Notes: a model not told the origin generated them from the letters alone. A stretch of DNA of 64,000 nucleotides from Welwitschia mirabilis (GCA_051453625.1 JBOZIK010000001.1:208589718-208653717); one strand, 5' to 3'; positions 45,400-58,172 are shown, counted from the first letter of the stretch. A program made the numbers and translations.

Positions 45400-46600
45400 A
45401 AGGTATAGTTCTGGGTCTTATTCTAATACTAAGATTTCAACATACTCTAATGGAAAGACTACGTAAATCTTGGACATTTCTAGAGGTATTTCTAATTTGT
45501 AGGCTAGGTCTCCTATTATTTTGATAATCTTGAATAGAATACTAAGTAACTAGCTTACTATATTTGCCCATTTTTAGGGAGCTTCTTTCTCCCTTTATCT
45601 TTAGTAGTACTTGTTCACCAACTTTGAATATGTGGGTTTCATGTTTTTGATTGTAATATTTCTTATACTAACCTTAAGCAACCTATAAATATCTCTTTAC
45701 TTTATTAATTGTCTCTTCCATGGATTTTAACTTGGATGATGTAGCCCTTTCTATTCTTTGTGAAGGGTCGGACCATGTAATAGGGGTATAATAGTCTTTG
45801 TGATATATTTCTTCAAATGATGGATACTAGATTAAAGTCTAAAAGGTCTAGTTTTAAGCAAACTTAGCCAAGTGTAGATTTTCTTCCACTGTTTGGGCTT
45901 TTCTACTATATAACATTGTAAGGTATATTTCAAAATATGATTAACCATTTCTGTTTGACCACCCATTTATAGATAATATGCAGTACTGAAACTAAGCTTA
46001 GGGCCCAAGTGATGGAAGAAACCATATCACAACTTAAACAAGTATTTGGGGTCTTCATTAGATATAATAACTTGAGGAGCTTCATCTAACTTAAAAAATT
46101 ATTGCACAAATAATAAAACCAAATCTTCAGCTATGTTGGAGCTTCTTACTATAGTAAAATAGGCCATTTTGGTTAACTTGTCTACATAAATAAAAATTAC
46201 ATCATGTTATTAATTAGTGAAAGGCAACATGGTGATGAAATTCATGGAGATTTCTTTCCATTTCCACTTCAGTACCCCCAATGATTGAAGGAGTTTGATG
46301 GTGTTCCCTAATCAATCTTCATCTATTGACATGTAGAATAATTATGAGTGTACTCTTTCAGGTCTGCCTCCATTTTGTATTAAAAAATAATTCTATCTCA
46401 ACTAGTGGTAATTTTGGATAAGTTTGAGATATCTTGCATAAGACATCTCATGTAGTTTGGACATTAACTTCCTTCTTCACTAACCTAGGGAAATGCAAAT
46501 ACATTGCTCTTTTAGTAGGCATCCATCCTATGAGAGTTTGTAGGTGTCAACTTCTTTTCCTTCTTAGATTAACTTATATATTTATCCAAACTATGGATCA
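45400..46600 (-). pseudogene. Ty3/gypsy integrase
   Basis: The core reads MNFITMLPFTN then HDVIFIYVDKLTKMAYFTIV and APQVIISNEDPKYLFK, with KLSFSTAYY: the D,D-35-E fold region (catalytic Asp in the D-K/R-LTKMA segment; second in IISDRD, here ISNED). The C-terminal part reads MEETINKVKRYL, YNQKHETHIFKVGEQVLLKI and SSLKMGKYSKL, the GPY-type module. Upstream, YSTCQ and SNSFNHWGY are remnants of the zinc finger and linker. Several stops, mostly at former Gln codons. Confidence 0.87.
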
Positions 46601-46639
46601 TTGATTATGGACTCTTTAAGAAGAAAATGATCGATCTAT

Positions 46640-47011
46640 GTAATGGTTATGGCTAACATGCATCACATTTTGCTCAAGGTATTTACAACTTTATTCTTCC
46701 TTCTTGGGTTGTACTATAGTTTGAAGTCATATTCTTCAGTAATTCATCCTGTCTTCTTTGTCATGTTTCAAAAGAGGTTGTTTTTAGAAATATTCAAGTT
46801 TTTGTGATCTATTTTTAGCAGAAACTTTCCTCTTAGTAGATAATATCTCCAAACCTTTAATGCACACATAATGACCTGCAATTTGAGATCATGGATGAGG
46901 TAGTTCCTCTTATGTTGGCTCATTTTTCATGATTCATAGGTGATGACTTGATCATCCTGACTTAGTACAACTCTTATACCATAGGTGAAAGCATCAATAG
47001 TAACAGTAAAT
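46640..47011 (-). pseudogene. Ty3/gypsy RNase H
   Basis: The minus strand reads TVTIDAFTYGIRVVLSQDDQ then VITYES, HKRNYLIHDLKLQVIMCALK, VWRYYLLRGKFLLKIDHKNL and TEEYDFKL*YNPRRKNKVVN. These follow the RNase H pattern with D at the start (normally DASDxGIG), E in the helix replaced (HDLKLQVI where relatives have YEKELLAI), and the DHKNL and GKxNxVADALSR ends. Confidence 0.87.
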
Positions 47012-47249
47012 NNNNNNNNNNTCAGCAGTGATAATAGATGCTTTGTCCATATCTTCAATCTTGAGGATAGGTGCGATTGTAAAGAATAACTTTATTATGA
47101 GAAATGCTTCTTTGCATTTATCATCAAAATTAAATGTAGGCATGGATTTAATTAAATTTGTAAGTGGAGCTACAACATGAGAGAATCCTGAAATTAATTT
47201 TTAATAAAAGCTAACTACCCTTAAGAAGCTTCAAACTTACATAGTATCT

Positions 47250-47900
47250 TTCAATTTTATGAATGTCCTTATGGCCTAAACTTTAACTAGCTTAATTATA
47301 ATACTTTTCTAAAAATAATATGCCTTAGGTAACTCATTTCTATTTATAATAAGTTGCATTTTCTTCGTTTAGATCTGACATCATGCTGAACTAAGATCTT
47401 TAGAACTTACTTGAGATGTGTAACATGGTTATCTCAACTTTTGGAGTACATTAGGATATCATCTAAGAATAAAACCACAAACTTACGAGGTAAGATTGGA
47501 ATATGTCATTTATCAAACTCACAAAAATAATAAGAGGATTTTTCAATCTAAAGGGTATTACTATAAACTCATAATGCCCCTATTGTCTTTTAAAGGTGGT
47601 CTTATAATCTTCTTCTTTGATGTGGATTTGGTGATATTCAGACCTTAAGTTAATCTTTATGAAGAATTTGGCTTCTTAAAATTGATTTAATAAATCATCA
47701 ATTCCTAGTAAAGAATATCTATTTTTTACTATTACCTTGTTAGTTATCAGTGCTCAATGCAGAGTCATAAGGTACCATTCTTTTACTTCATGAAAAGTAC
47801 AGGGGCTCCCCTAGGTAATACACTAGGATGGATATTATCTTCCAAGAGTAGCTATCTGATCTATAGTTTTAATTTCCTTAATTTTATTACTTAGAACATT
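47250..47900 (-). pseudogene. Ty3/gypsy reverse transcriptase
   Basis: The minus strand gives VKNRYSLLGIDDLLNQF, AKFFIKINLRSEYHQIHIKE (catalytic Asp of KIDLRSGYHQ changed to Asn), GHYEFIVIPFRLKNPL, SLINDIFQSYL, and then LWFYS-DD region, where a neighbouring frame reads KFVVLFLDDILMYS. Two frames and several stops. This is the RT that copies element RNA; it cannot be active. Confidence 0.88.
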
Positions 47901-48049
47901 TAGGGAGCTCATGCTATTAGTTCTCTTTGTGAATTAGATCAATGACATGTTGTACTTTCCTCTTTATGGTAAAGTCTTAGAATTTTTAAACACACTAAAA
48001 AATTCTTATAGTTCTAATAGGAGGTAGAATCCTCTTTGTAGCTTTATGC

Positions 48050-48360
48050 CTAAATTAGGGCATTCAATACTTATTTCCTTTTAATAGCTTTGGTGATATA
48101 TTTGGATGAGATTAGGGATACTCTCTTATTTCCTCCATCCTTCTTTAAGATTCATTCTTCAAAGAGAGTTATTAGTAAAAGTGCATTAGTAAAAATTAAT
48201 TTAGACATTATATCTAACTAAGAAAGGAATTCCTAAAATAGCATGATATTATCTTATATGAAAAACATATAACTTATCTTTAAAGTTAAAATCATGAATA
48301 GAATAACTGATGAGGGTGAGAATTCCATCTTGCATAATAAAACTACCTCCCATAATCCCT
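48050..48360 (-). pseudogene. Ty3/gypsy protease and linker region (weak)
   Basis: Position between gag zinc knuckle and RT implies the aspartic protease. I cannot point to a clean D[ST]G motif. The 10-N gap at 48361-48370 lies at its gag side. Confidence 0.4.
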
Positions 48361-48370
48361 NNNNNNNNNN

Positions 48371-49760
48371 ACAAAGAAGGATGACATTTAACCACATAGT
48401 TCTAAGATAAAGTACTAGTTATGAGTCACACTTATTTAAAAAATGGCATACAACCTCTTAGCTAGTAGCGCTAAACTTTGTAACACTTGAGGCCAACTCT
48501 TCTAAGAAATGTTTAATGCTTAAGCTTTGGATGGATAATTCCTAGTAATATGTCCTTTATTATGGCACTTATGGGACATGATGTTGATCTTGAATCTGTC
48601 ATGTGCCAGTGGTATGTTTGTTGAATTAAATTTACCCACTTGAGGTTTATGGAAGTTATTCCATCAATTATNNNNNNNNNNNNNNNNNNNNNNNNNNNNN
48701 NNNNNNNNNNNNNNNNNNNNNNNNNNNNNNNNNNNNNNNNNNNNNNNNNNNNNNNNNNNNNNNNNNNNNNNGAATAGTGTTGGAGAGATATAATTATGGG
48801 AGGCATTACTATCTACTAGAAATGAAACAAAGAAGGATGAAATTCGACCACATAGTTCTAAGATAAAGTACTAGTTATGAGTCATACTTATTTGAAGGGT
48901 GACATACAATCTATTAGCTAGTGTAGCTAAACTTTATGACACTTGAGCTCAATTGTTTTGAGAGATGTTTAATGCTTAGGATTTAGATGGACAATTCTTG
49001 GTAATATGTCCTTTCTTATGGCACTTATGGGAGGTGATGTTGATCCTAAAAGTGTCATGTGCCAGTGGTATATTTGTTGAATTAAATTTATCCACCTGAG
49101 GGTTATGGAAGTCATTCCATTAGTTGTTCTATTCTTAAAGGTAGTGTTTTATCTTTTAGTGAGCATCTTCAATTGATTTGATTTCCAAAGTGTGAAAGAC
49201 ACTTTAGAGTTGGGTGGTAATGTGCTGATGAAACTGTTGATTAGTTACTTCTCTAAGAAATCCTTTTAATATTTCATAAGGCATTGGAATTTAAATCAGT
49301 GTTTATCGAGTGGGTGTTTTTTAAGAAGGAGGCATTAAGATTCCAAAATTTGATCTTCTATGAAATCTTTAGGAATAAATTCTTTTTGAACTACTCCATA
49401 AAGGTGTTTAAAGGCACTTGTTGAGGGTACCTCTACTGGTATCAGGATCACCATTCTTATGTATTCCCTACACAAAAGGCAATAGTGTATCTAGATCTTG
49501 ATTTTAGTGGAACATTTCCAAGGTCAAAATGATTTTCTATCTGCCAAATCCATGAAATAGCTTCTTCACTTATTTTAGATTTTTCTTACATATGTTTTGA
49601 GGCATACCATTTTAGTAATTTCTTCTCCTTCTTCTTGTTATAAACTAGAGTTATTTGCTCAATTAGATAGAAAGGTTTGAAGGTTAGCCTTTGTATTTAA
49701 TAGTTTCATCTGGAGGTTCTAGAGGTCGACTGCACTACATAGAGTGTTTTATCTTAGTGT
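48371..49760 (-). pseudogene. Ty3/gypsy gag with zinc knuckle
   Basis: The minus strand gives WIWQIENHFDLGNVPLKSRS, then LPYEILKGFLREVTNQQFHQ, LEIKSIEDAH and a knuckle SHKCHKKGHITKNCP near 49010, where the first Cys of CCHC is Ser. The duplicate flank before the gap (48371-48671) has SHKCHNKGHITRNYP, also with Ser, so that change predates the two versions. Gag forms the particle and binds RNA. Confidence 0.8.
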
Positions 49761-50129
49761 GAAGGATTGTTCTTTGGATACCCTAGGTTTTTTCTCAACA
49801 TGTTATTCGTCTAAGCAAGAGAGAAAGCTATCAAGACTACTAGCATAAAGTTTATTCTAAAAGCGAATGTAGTCCAACTATGTCTCCATCTCATTCATGC
49901 TTTCATTTGCCTTTTGTTCCATGATGCATCAGTTAATTCTATGTCCTCTTAAACTTATATGTCTCTTTCCTTTTTGCCTTTTCTTCCTTAAGATTAGTCC
50001 CCCATATTCATAAAGCATTATGCCTTTTTATAATGCTAGTGGAAGCATTAGGTATTCCTAACTAAATGATAGTTACTAAATTAGTTTAGTGTTGTTATAA
50101 CAACTACCAATGAAGTTAATCCCACTAGC

Positions 50130-51110
50130 AGTGGCTATCAAGGAAGTGTGATGTCAAAAAATGATCATTGAGAAAGTATGAATTCTTAGTAAGGAAGTCT
50201 GACATTATGTAAGAAAGTTCCTTGTCAGCAATCTTTGATTAAGCATTTTAGAGTAAGGCACGAAGTGCCAAATCTTATCAGGAAGTGCAGGAGTATTTGG
50301 AGTTAAACTATAGTGTTAGGGACCTAAGTGTGATGTATGATACCCAAGTATAATATTAGGCATTAAACGTAATATTAGAGCCTATAGCACAATGTCAGGT
50401 CTTCTTCATAGAGTAGGCTGGAGTGGGGCAGAATGTGCAAAAGTCGAATAGAAAGTATAGGAGCATTACAGAATCAAGTGTAATGTTGAACATCTAAGTG
50501 CGACATTGTATATGTAAGTGCAATGTCAGAGCTTAAAGTTTGACATTAAATCTCCTTCACGGAGTAGGCTAGAATAGGGCGGGAAGTACCAGAGTCAAAT
50601 AAAAAGAACAAGAGCATCACCAAATCAATTATGATGTTAGGAACTCAAGTGTAATATCAAACACCTAACTGTGATGTCAGATTCTAAAGTGTAATGTTAG
50701 ATCTTCTTCATGAAGTAAGCTAGAGTGATGCGAAAAACATGAAAGTTAAATGAAAATTATAGCAACATCATAGAATCAAGTGTAACTTTGGGTACCCAAG
50801 TGCAACATGAAACCTAAAGTGCAACATTAGATCTTCTTCACATAGTATAATGGAGTGGGACAGGAAGTGACAGAGTCAAACGGAAAGTGCAGAAGGATCA
50901 TAGAATTAAGTGTAACATTAGATATTCAAGTGTGATGTCATACGTCTAAGTGCAACATAGGAGTCCTGAAGTGCAACATTAGAGAGTGCAAGAGTGCTAA
51001 AAAACAAGTTGTAACATTTAACATCCAAGTGTAACATCATTCCTCCAATTGCAACTTCAACATGCCAAGTGTGACATTAGCCTCATGAAGTGTAATGTTA
51101 TCCATAAGTC
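50130..51110. repeat. GACGTC-type minisatellite in gypsy 5' region, version 1
   Basis: Dozens of units of about 17-20 bases of the form AAGTGTGACATTAGACACC recur, arranged in larger blocks of about 165 bases that share phrases like CTTCTTCACGGAGTAGGCT and GAAAGTGCAGGAGCATCAC. Variants (GTGATGTCAG, GCGACATTG, GCAACATTAG) point to an original GCGACGTC core decayed at CpG. It lies between gag and the antisense gene. Confidence 0.88.
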
Positions 51111-51230
51111 CTAGCTATGATATTTAACTATCATTTAACTTAAGTCTTCTTTTACTTAATCTTAAGTTAACTGATACTTTACTTTTAGATAACTTTTACT
51201 CTTGTGACTACTTAACTCCAAATCCACTTC

Positions 51231-51238
51231 TATAAATA
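51231..51238 (+). promoter_or_regulatory. TATA-like box upstream of antisense gene, version 1
   Basis: TATAAATACC lies about 220 bases upstream of ATG at 51462 and just after the minisatellite. It is on the strand opposite to the retroelement genes. Only sequence resemblance supports it. Confidence 0.5.
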
Positions 51239-51461
51239 CCTAATGGACCCCTCATTTATACCTCATTTAAAATGTGTCACAATCTAATGGTAGCTACACA
51301 TCCCCTTCTCTTATTGCTATACTTTTCATGTGGTATTTTTATTGTTCCTTTATTAATTTGTATATTTCTATCATGCTTTTAATAGGGTTTTAGCATTCTC
51401 CACTTCTTCTAAATATAACTTCCCCTTCAATAATATCATTTGCAAGCTACTTCATTTTAAG

Positions 51462-51789
51462 ATATGGCTCTAAGACTATATTCTATTCTTTCTTAAAATT
51501 CTACAAATGTTAGATCTATTAAATTAGAGATACAAGAATGTGTTATAAAGCAAGGCATCTCTTGGATCTTCACCTTTAACTTGATTAATTTGTATGACTT
51601 TTCTTCCTTCTAACTTTGTCATTTGACTACTCTTTACATATTGTATTCTCTCTATTCCTTCTTTGATTCTCATACGAATACTGTAGCACTTTCTTTTCAT
51701 GGTTTTATCTAGATTTCTAAGGAGAACATAACACTAGTTTTTAGTTAGACCTAAGGTTACTAGATTCCTCTAAAGTTTTCTATTCCTAT
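51462..51789 (+). pseudogene. Antisense gene N-terminal part, version 1 (cut by gap)
   Basis: One frame starting ATGGCTCTAAGACTATAT runs through MALRLYSILS, KQGISWIFTFNLINLYDFSS and FHGFI, ISKENITLVFS to the gap. Its stops fall at TAA or TAG that would be CAA or CAG before C-to-T change, and the frame between them stays coding-like. It is the same as the N-terminal part at 54251. Confidence 0.55.
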
Positions 51790-52909
51790 NNNNNNNNNNN
51801 NNNNNNNNNNNNNNNNNNNNNNNNNNNNNNNNNNNNNNNNNNNNNNNNNNNNNNNNNNNNNNNNNNNNNNNNNNNNNNNNNNNNNNNNNTTGAGGTTTAT
51901 GGAAGTTATTCCATCAATTATTCTATTCTTAAAGTTAGTGTTTTATCTTTTGATGGGCATCTTCAATTGATTTGATTTCCAAAGTGTGAAATACACTTTA
52001 GAGTTTGGGTGGTAATGTGCTGATGAAACTATTGATTAGTTACTTCTCTAAGAAATTCTTTTAGTATTTCATAAGGCATTAGAATTCAAATTAGTGTTTA
52101 TTAAGTGGGTGTTTTTTAAGACAGAGGCCTTGGAATTCCACCATTTGATATTTTAAGAAATATTTAGGAATAAATTCTTTTTTAACTCCTCCATGAAGGT
52201 TTTATAAGGTACTTGTTGAGGGTATCTCTACTAGTATCAAGATCACCATTCCTATGTATTCCTTGATAAAAGATAACAGTGTATCTACATCTTGATTTTA
52301 GTGGAATATTTCTAAGGTCAAAATGATTTTCTATCTTCCAAAGCCATGAAATAGCTTCTTTACTTATTTTATCTTTTTCTTACATATGTTCTAAGGCATA
52401 CTATTTTAGCAATTTATTCTTATTCTTACTATTATAAACTAGAGTTATTTGCTCGATTAGATAAAATAGTTTAAAGGTTATCCTTTGTATTTAGTAGTTT
52501 CATTTGGAGATTCTAGAAGTCAACTACACTACACAGAGTGTTCTATCTTAGTGTAAAGGGTTAATCTTTGGATACCCTAGGTGTTTATCAATAGGTCATT
52601 CTTCCAAGCAAGAGAGAAAGCTATCAAGCCTACTAGCGTAAAATTTATTCTAAAAGCAAAGGTGGTTCAATTATCTCTCTATCTAATCATTCTTTCATTT
52701 TCCCTTTGTTCCATGATGCATTAGTTAATTTTATGTCCTCTTAAACTTATATGCCTCTTTCCTTTTTGTCTTTTCTTCCTTGATATTAATCCCCCATCTT
52801 TCATAAAGCATTATACCTTTTTATAATACTAGTAGAAGCATTAGGTATTCCTAACTAAATGATAGTTACTAAATTATTGTTGTTATAACAACTACTGATG
52901 AGGTGGATC

Positions 52910-53900
52910 CCACTAGCAGTGGATATCAAGGAAGTGTGATGTCAAAAATTGATCACTGAGAAAGTATAACTTCCCAGTAAGAAGGTATGACATTATGTAA
53001 GAAAGTTCCCTATCAGTAATCTTTGATTGAGCATTTTAGAATGAGGCATGAAGTGCCTAATCTTATCAGGGAGTACATGAGTATTTAAAGTTGAACTACA
53101 GTGTTAGGTATTTAAGTGTGACATATGATACCCAAGTGTAACATTAGGCACCTAAATGTAATGTTAAAGCCTATAGTACAATGTCAAGTCTTCTTCATGG
53201 ATAGGCTGGAGCAAGGTAGAAAGAGCAAAAGTCAAATAGAAAGTGTAGGAGCATTGTAGAATTAAGTGTAATGTTAGACGTCTAAGTGTGACATTGAATA
53301 CCTAAGTGTAACATTAGATCTTAAAGTGTGACATTAAATCTTCTTCCCGGAGTAGGCTAGAATAGGATGGAAAGCACCAGAGTTAAAAAAAAAGAACAAG
53401 AGCATCACCAAATCAATTATAATATGAGGAACTTAAGTGTAATATAAGACACCTAACTATGATGTCAGATCCTTAAGTGTAATGTCAGATCTTATTCATG
53501 AAGTAAGATGAATGATGCAAAAAGCACTAAAGTCAAATAGAAAGTGCATAAGCATTATAGAATCAAGTGTAACTTCGAGTACTCAAGTGCAACATCGAAT
53601 CCTAAAGTACAACATTAAATATTCTTCACATAGTAGGATGGAGTGGAACAGGAAGTGTCATAGTTAAACAGAAAGTGTAGGAGCATCACAAAATTAAGTG
53701 TAACATTAGACATTCAAGTTTGATGTCACACACCTAAGTGCAATGTAGGAGTCTTAAAGTGCAACGTTGGAGAATGTAAGAGTGTTAAAAGGCAAGTTGT
53801 GGCATTCGACATCCAAGTGTGACATTAGTCCTCCAAGTGTTACTTTAGCATGCCAAGTGTGACATTAGTCTCATGAAGTGTAACATTATCCATGGATTCT
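52910..53900. repeat. GACGTC-type minisatellite, version 2
   Basis: Parallel to 50130-51110 block by block with scattered changes, as part of the longer parallel pair 49093-51789 and 51890-54574 around the gap at 51790. Confidence 0.85.
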
Positions 53901-54017
53901 AGCTATGATATTTAACTACAATTTAACTTAAGTCTTGTTTTACTTGATCTTAAGTTAATTAATACTTTAATTATATTTAACTTTTACTCCTATGACTACT
54001 TAACTCCAAGTCCACTT

Positions 54018-54026
54018 ATATAAATA
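54018..54026 (+). promoter_or_regulatory. TATA-like box upstream of antisense gene, version 2
   Basis: TATATAAAT lies about 225 bases upstream of ATG at 54251. Same placement as version 1. Confidence 0.5.
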
Positions 54027-54250
54027 CCTAATGGACCCCTTATTTTTACCTCATTTGAAATCTATCACAATCTAATGGTAGCTACACATCTCATTCTCTT
54101 ATTGCTATACTTTTTACATGACATTTTTCTTATTCCTTTATTAATTTGTTATATTTCCATCATGCTTTTTGTAGGTTTTTGGAATTCTTCACTTCTTCTA
54201 AATACAAACCCATTCAATAATCTCATTTGCAAGTTACTACATTTTAAGAA

Positions 54251-57200
54251 ATGGCTCCAAGACTATATTCAATTATTTCTTGAAATTCTACAAATGTTAG
54301 ATGTATTGAATTAGACATGATAATGTGCTATAGAGTAGGGCATCTCTTGGATCTTCACCTTTAACTTGATCAATTTATGTGGCTTTTCTTCCTCCTGCCT
54401 TCATCATCTGACTATCCTTTACATATTGGATTCTCTATATGCCTCCTTTGATCCTCATATAGATACTATGGCACATCCTCTTCATGATTCTATCTAGATT
54501 TCTAAGGAGAATGTAACACTAGTTTTTAATTGGACCCAAGGTGACTAGATTCCTCTAAAAGTTTTCTATTCCTATGAAGATTTTCACTATTTTATGGCCA
54601 ATCATCTGAATGACTTTCTATGCATGTAGGAGGTGGATACACATTGGTATGGGATATTCATAGTCAACTTTACTATGCCTTATTTTATATCTTACAATTA
54701 ACATATTATTAATAGAACTTTTCTTTATGATTAAATTAGTAAAATTTCCAAATACATAATTTATTTGCTGTCTTTTATAGTTAGGTAGATTTCTTTAGAT
54801 TAGACTTTAGTTATTATTCATTCATTCTTTCCTAACTAAATCATATGAAAAAAAATGAAAATAGAGGTAACTGTTTTTATGCTCATATTTTACTTGATTT
54901 ATACTGTTCTTCTATAGGCCCTAGTGGTTTGTAACCTTTTAGTTCTTTAAATGTGAATCCATCTCTAGTATTACTTCTTTATGATATTTTTGCCTATTCT
55001 TTCCTTCATTCTTGATGTTCTTTATTCATGGAGGGTGAAGGTTCTGGGGATTATGACTTTAGAGAGACATCTCAGGGTACTTTTTCTATTCTATCTAAGG
55101 TAGGGATTTTTGTGCAAGAATTTTAAATAGTACATGTATTTTTGATGACTCTTTTTACTTACTTTGTGTTATAGATGAATAAGGCCTTACGATCTTATTA
55201 TTCTTTCCACCACAAGTGTGATAAAGCTCTTATGAGTCATCATGTCTAAGAAGAACTTGAAGAAGAAAAAAAAAATATCCTTATCTTTTCTCTATGTCAT
55301 CGGTCTTGTTCAGTATTATTTAAATTTTTTTAAGCTTTTCCCTCCTTATTTCCTTTCTTATCTGCCATGATACTTACATGAAGTCCTTCTTTATTTTTAA
55401 TTTAGAATTAATGCTCTAAAGCTCTAGTAGAGAAAAGATTGAATTCACTCCACAACCTCTAAGAAAGCTCTCGATCCAACAACTAAGGAAAGATTATATT
55501 GTAGTAAGTGATTCTTTTTATTTTGGTCCTTCCATTAGGCTATTCATGGACTTGTTGTTTCTTTCTGATTCTGAAGAGAAGGTTACCCCAAATGAGTTTG
55601 ATGAATTAATGAATTAGGGAATATGTTTTATTCTACCTCCTATTTTTAGCCTTTCAATCTGAATCAATCCATTTTTCAAAAATATTTGAAATCTTTTTAT
55701 CATCTTCTTATAGTTTCACAGATAAGATATAATGAGCATGGTTAAGTATTCTATTATACCAATCAATTTCTGATAGTGATGAAGACCTTGTATCTAAAGA
55801 TTAAGGAACTGATGGACTAACTAGGGGAGTATCAGACTTTGTCCAATTTGCTTCATATAAAGATTATCCATCCTTCTCTTTTGAATNNNNNNNNNNNNNN
55901 NNNNNNNNNNNNNNNNNNNNNNNNNNNNNNNNNNNNNNNNNNNNNNNNNNNNNNNNNNNNNNNNNNNNNNNNNNNNNNNNNNNNNNTTTCACTATTTTAT
56001 GGCCAATCATCTGGATGACTTTCTCTGCACATAGGAGGTGGATACACATTCGTATGTGATATCCATAGTCAACTTTACTATAGCTTATTTTGTATATTAT
56101 GGTTAACTTATCATCAATAGAACTTTCCTTTATGATTAAATTATTGAAATTTTTACATACATAATTTATTTACTACCTTTATAATTAGGTAGATTTCTTT
56201 AGATTAGACCTTAGTTATTGTTCATTCACCCTCTCCCAACTAACTCATATAAAGAAAAATGGAAATAGGGATAGGTGTTTTTGTGCTCATATTTTACTTG
56301 GTTTATACTTTTCTTCTACAAGCCCTAGTGGTTTATAACCTTTTAGTTCTTTCAATGTAAATCCATCTTTAGTACTACTTCTTTATGAGATTTTTGTCCA
56401 TTCTTTACTTCATTCTTAATGTTCTTTATTCGTGGAGGGTGAAGGTTCTCGGGATTATGACCTTGAAGAGAAATCTTAGGGTACTTTCTCTATTTTCTAT
56501 AAGGTAGGGATTTTTGTGCAATAATTTTAAATAGCATATATGTATTTGATTACTCTTTTTACTTATTTTGTATTATATATGAATAAAGCCTCAGGATCTT
56601 ATGATTCTTTCCATCACAAACATGATAAAGCTCTTATTAGTCATCCTGTTCAAGAAGAACCTGAAGAAGAAGAACATATTCTTATCTTTTCTTGATGTCA
56701 TTGGTCCTATTAGGTATTGTTTAAATTTTTTTATCTTTGCCCTCCTTTTTTCCTTCATTATCTTTCATGATACTTACATGAAGTTCTTTCTTTTTTATTT
56801 AGAATTAATGCTCCAAAGCGTTATCAGAGGAGAAGCTTGAATTCACTTCACAACCTCCAAGAAATCTTTTGACCCAATAACTAAGGAAAGATTGTATTAT
56901 AGTAAGTGATTCTTTTTGTTCTATTTCTTTCATTGATCTATTCATGGACTTGTTGTTTCCTTCTAATTCTAAAGAGACGTTTATCTCAAATGAGTGTGAT
57001 GAATTAATGAATCAGAGAAATATGTCTTATTGTACCTTCTATTTTTAGCCTTTCAACCTGAGTCCATCCATTTTTTAAAAATATTTAAAATCTTTTTATC
57101 ATCCTCTTACAATTCCATAGAAAAGCTATAATGAGCATGATTAAGTATTCTATCATACCAATCAATTTCTAGTAGTGGTAAAGTTCTTGTATCCAAAGAT

Positions 57201-57943
57201 TAAGGAACTAATGAACCAACTAAGGAAGTATTAGACTTTGTCCAATTTGCTTCATTTGTAAATTATTCATCCATCTCATTTGGATGATGTTTATACTTAT
57301 TTTTGGGTGACGGATTTTCCATGGGATTTCAAATGTACTAGGTCTACTAGTTTTACTTCACATTCTCCTCCTTAGTAAGAGCAGTCTATCCCTCTATGAG
57401 ACTTTTACAACCTGATTAATATGATGTAGTTCTTTGACTACATGGATCAACATGGTATTGGGAAGCAGGAATCCATGAGTGATTTCCTTCATATGCTAGA
57501 AAACCAAATGGAGAATATGCATCTTTTTAAGAAGAAATCATTAGTGAATATTATAGGATTACTACCTCAGAAATGAGTTAAGCTACTTTATTAGCTCACT
57601 CGGTGAAGGAAAAAAAAATGATTTAGACTTGTGTGGATCACATAACTATCACCATTGATGATATTAATGTCCTGTATCATGGCAGGAAACTTTTCAAAAA
57701 CATCTCTTGGGGACTCTAGTAACTTATAACATGCTTCACATAAGCTTTATAAAAATCCTTACCTAATCATAAGGATGGATTCTGTAGCTAGTCCTTCTTC
57801 GGTGTAAACTAGTACTACGAGTGCTTCTCATACTGCTACCAGGATAGAGATGGTTCTGAGTGGAATAAAATCACCTATTCCAAGCATAGAGAATTATAAT
57901 TCTATTCTATTTTCTATGGAGGATCTCATTCCTTCTCAATAAT
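54251..57943 (+). pseudogene. Unidentified intron-containing gene relic, antisense inside the gypsy element
   Basis: I do not recognise this protein. From ATG at 54251 (MAPRLYSIIS) coding-like stretches follow on the + strand: VFYSYEDFHYFMANHLNDFL and CM*EVDTHWYGIFIVNF (54560-54670), MEGEGSGDYDFRETSQGTFS (55028-55099), MNKALRSYYSFHHKCDKALM (55175 on; second version MNKASGSYDSFHHKHDKALI at 56579), KSFDPITKERLYYSK (56855 region), then DDVYTYFWVTDFPWDFKCTR, QHGIGKQESMSDFLHMLENQ (57280-57520) and a Ser/Thr-rich end MDSVASPSSV to MEDLIPSQ with stop near 57943. A GT-AG intron fits at 55100-55174. Stops mostly replace Gln codons. 54574-55886 and 55981-57290 are two versions around a gap. Confidence 0.55.
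55100..55174 (+). other. Putative spliceosomal intron of antisense gene
   Basis: Begins AAG|GTAGGG and ends TTTGTGTTATAG|ATG, 75 bases, AT-rich with in-frame stops. Flanking frames are coding-like in both versions. In the second version (56504-56578) the acceptor AG has become AT. A second donor-like GTAAGT follows the ERLYY-coding stretch (near 56901). Confidence 0.45.
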
Positions 57944-58154
57944 GATTTTATTTATTCAAGGAATTATACCATATGTGTTGTTGGTTATTACTATTATTTC
58001 TTCCTTCCTTTGTACAATTTACAACTTTTCCTTTGTACTAGTTATATGAAATGTGTGGTTGCATTTGACTTACTTTAATGTTATACTTCTATTACTATAG
58101 TTATAATACTGGGATTGTTTCTTTGTTTGCTTATAAATAATAATTACTATTGAC

Positions 58155-58172
58155 CTTTACTCTAATACTAAA
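58155..58172 (-). other. Ty3/gypsy primer-binding site
   Basis: Minus strand TTTAGTATTAGAGTAAAGG directly follows the right LTR. It corresponds to TGGTATCAGAGC (initiator tRNA-Met) with G-to-A and C-to-T changes. Confidence 0.85.

Noticed and set aside
50130-51110. CRISPR array
   Set aside because: Units are about 19 bases with degenerate short spacers inside a plant retrotransposon. No cas genes and no dyad-spacer regularity.
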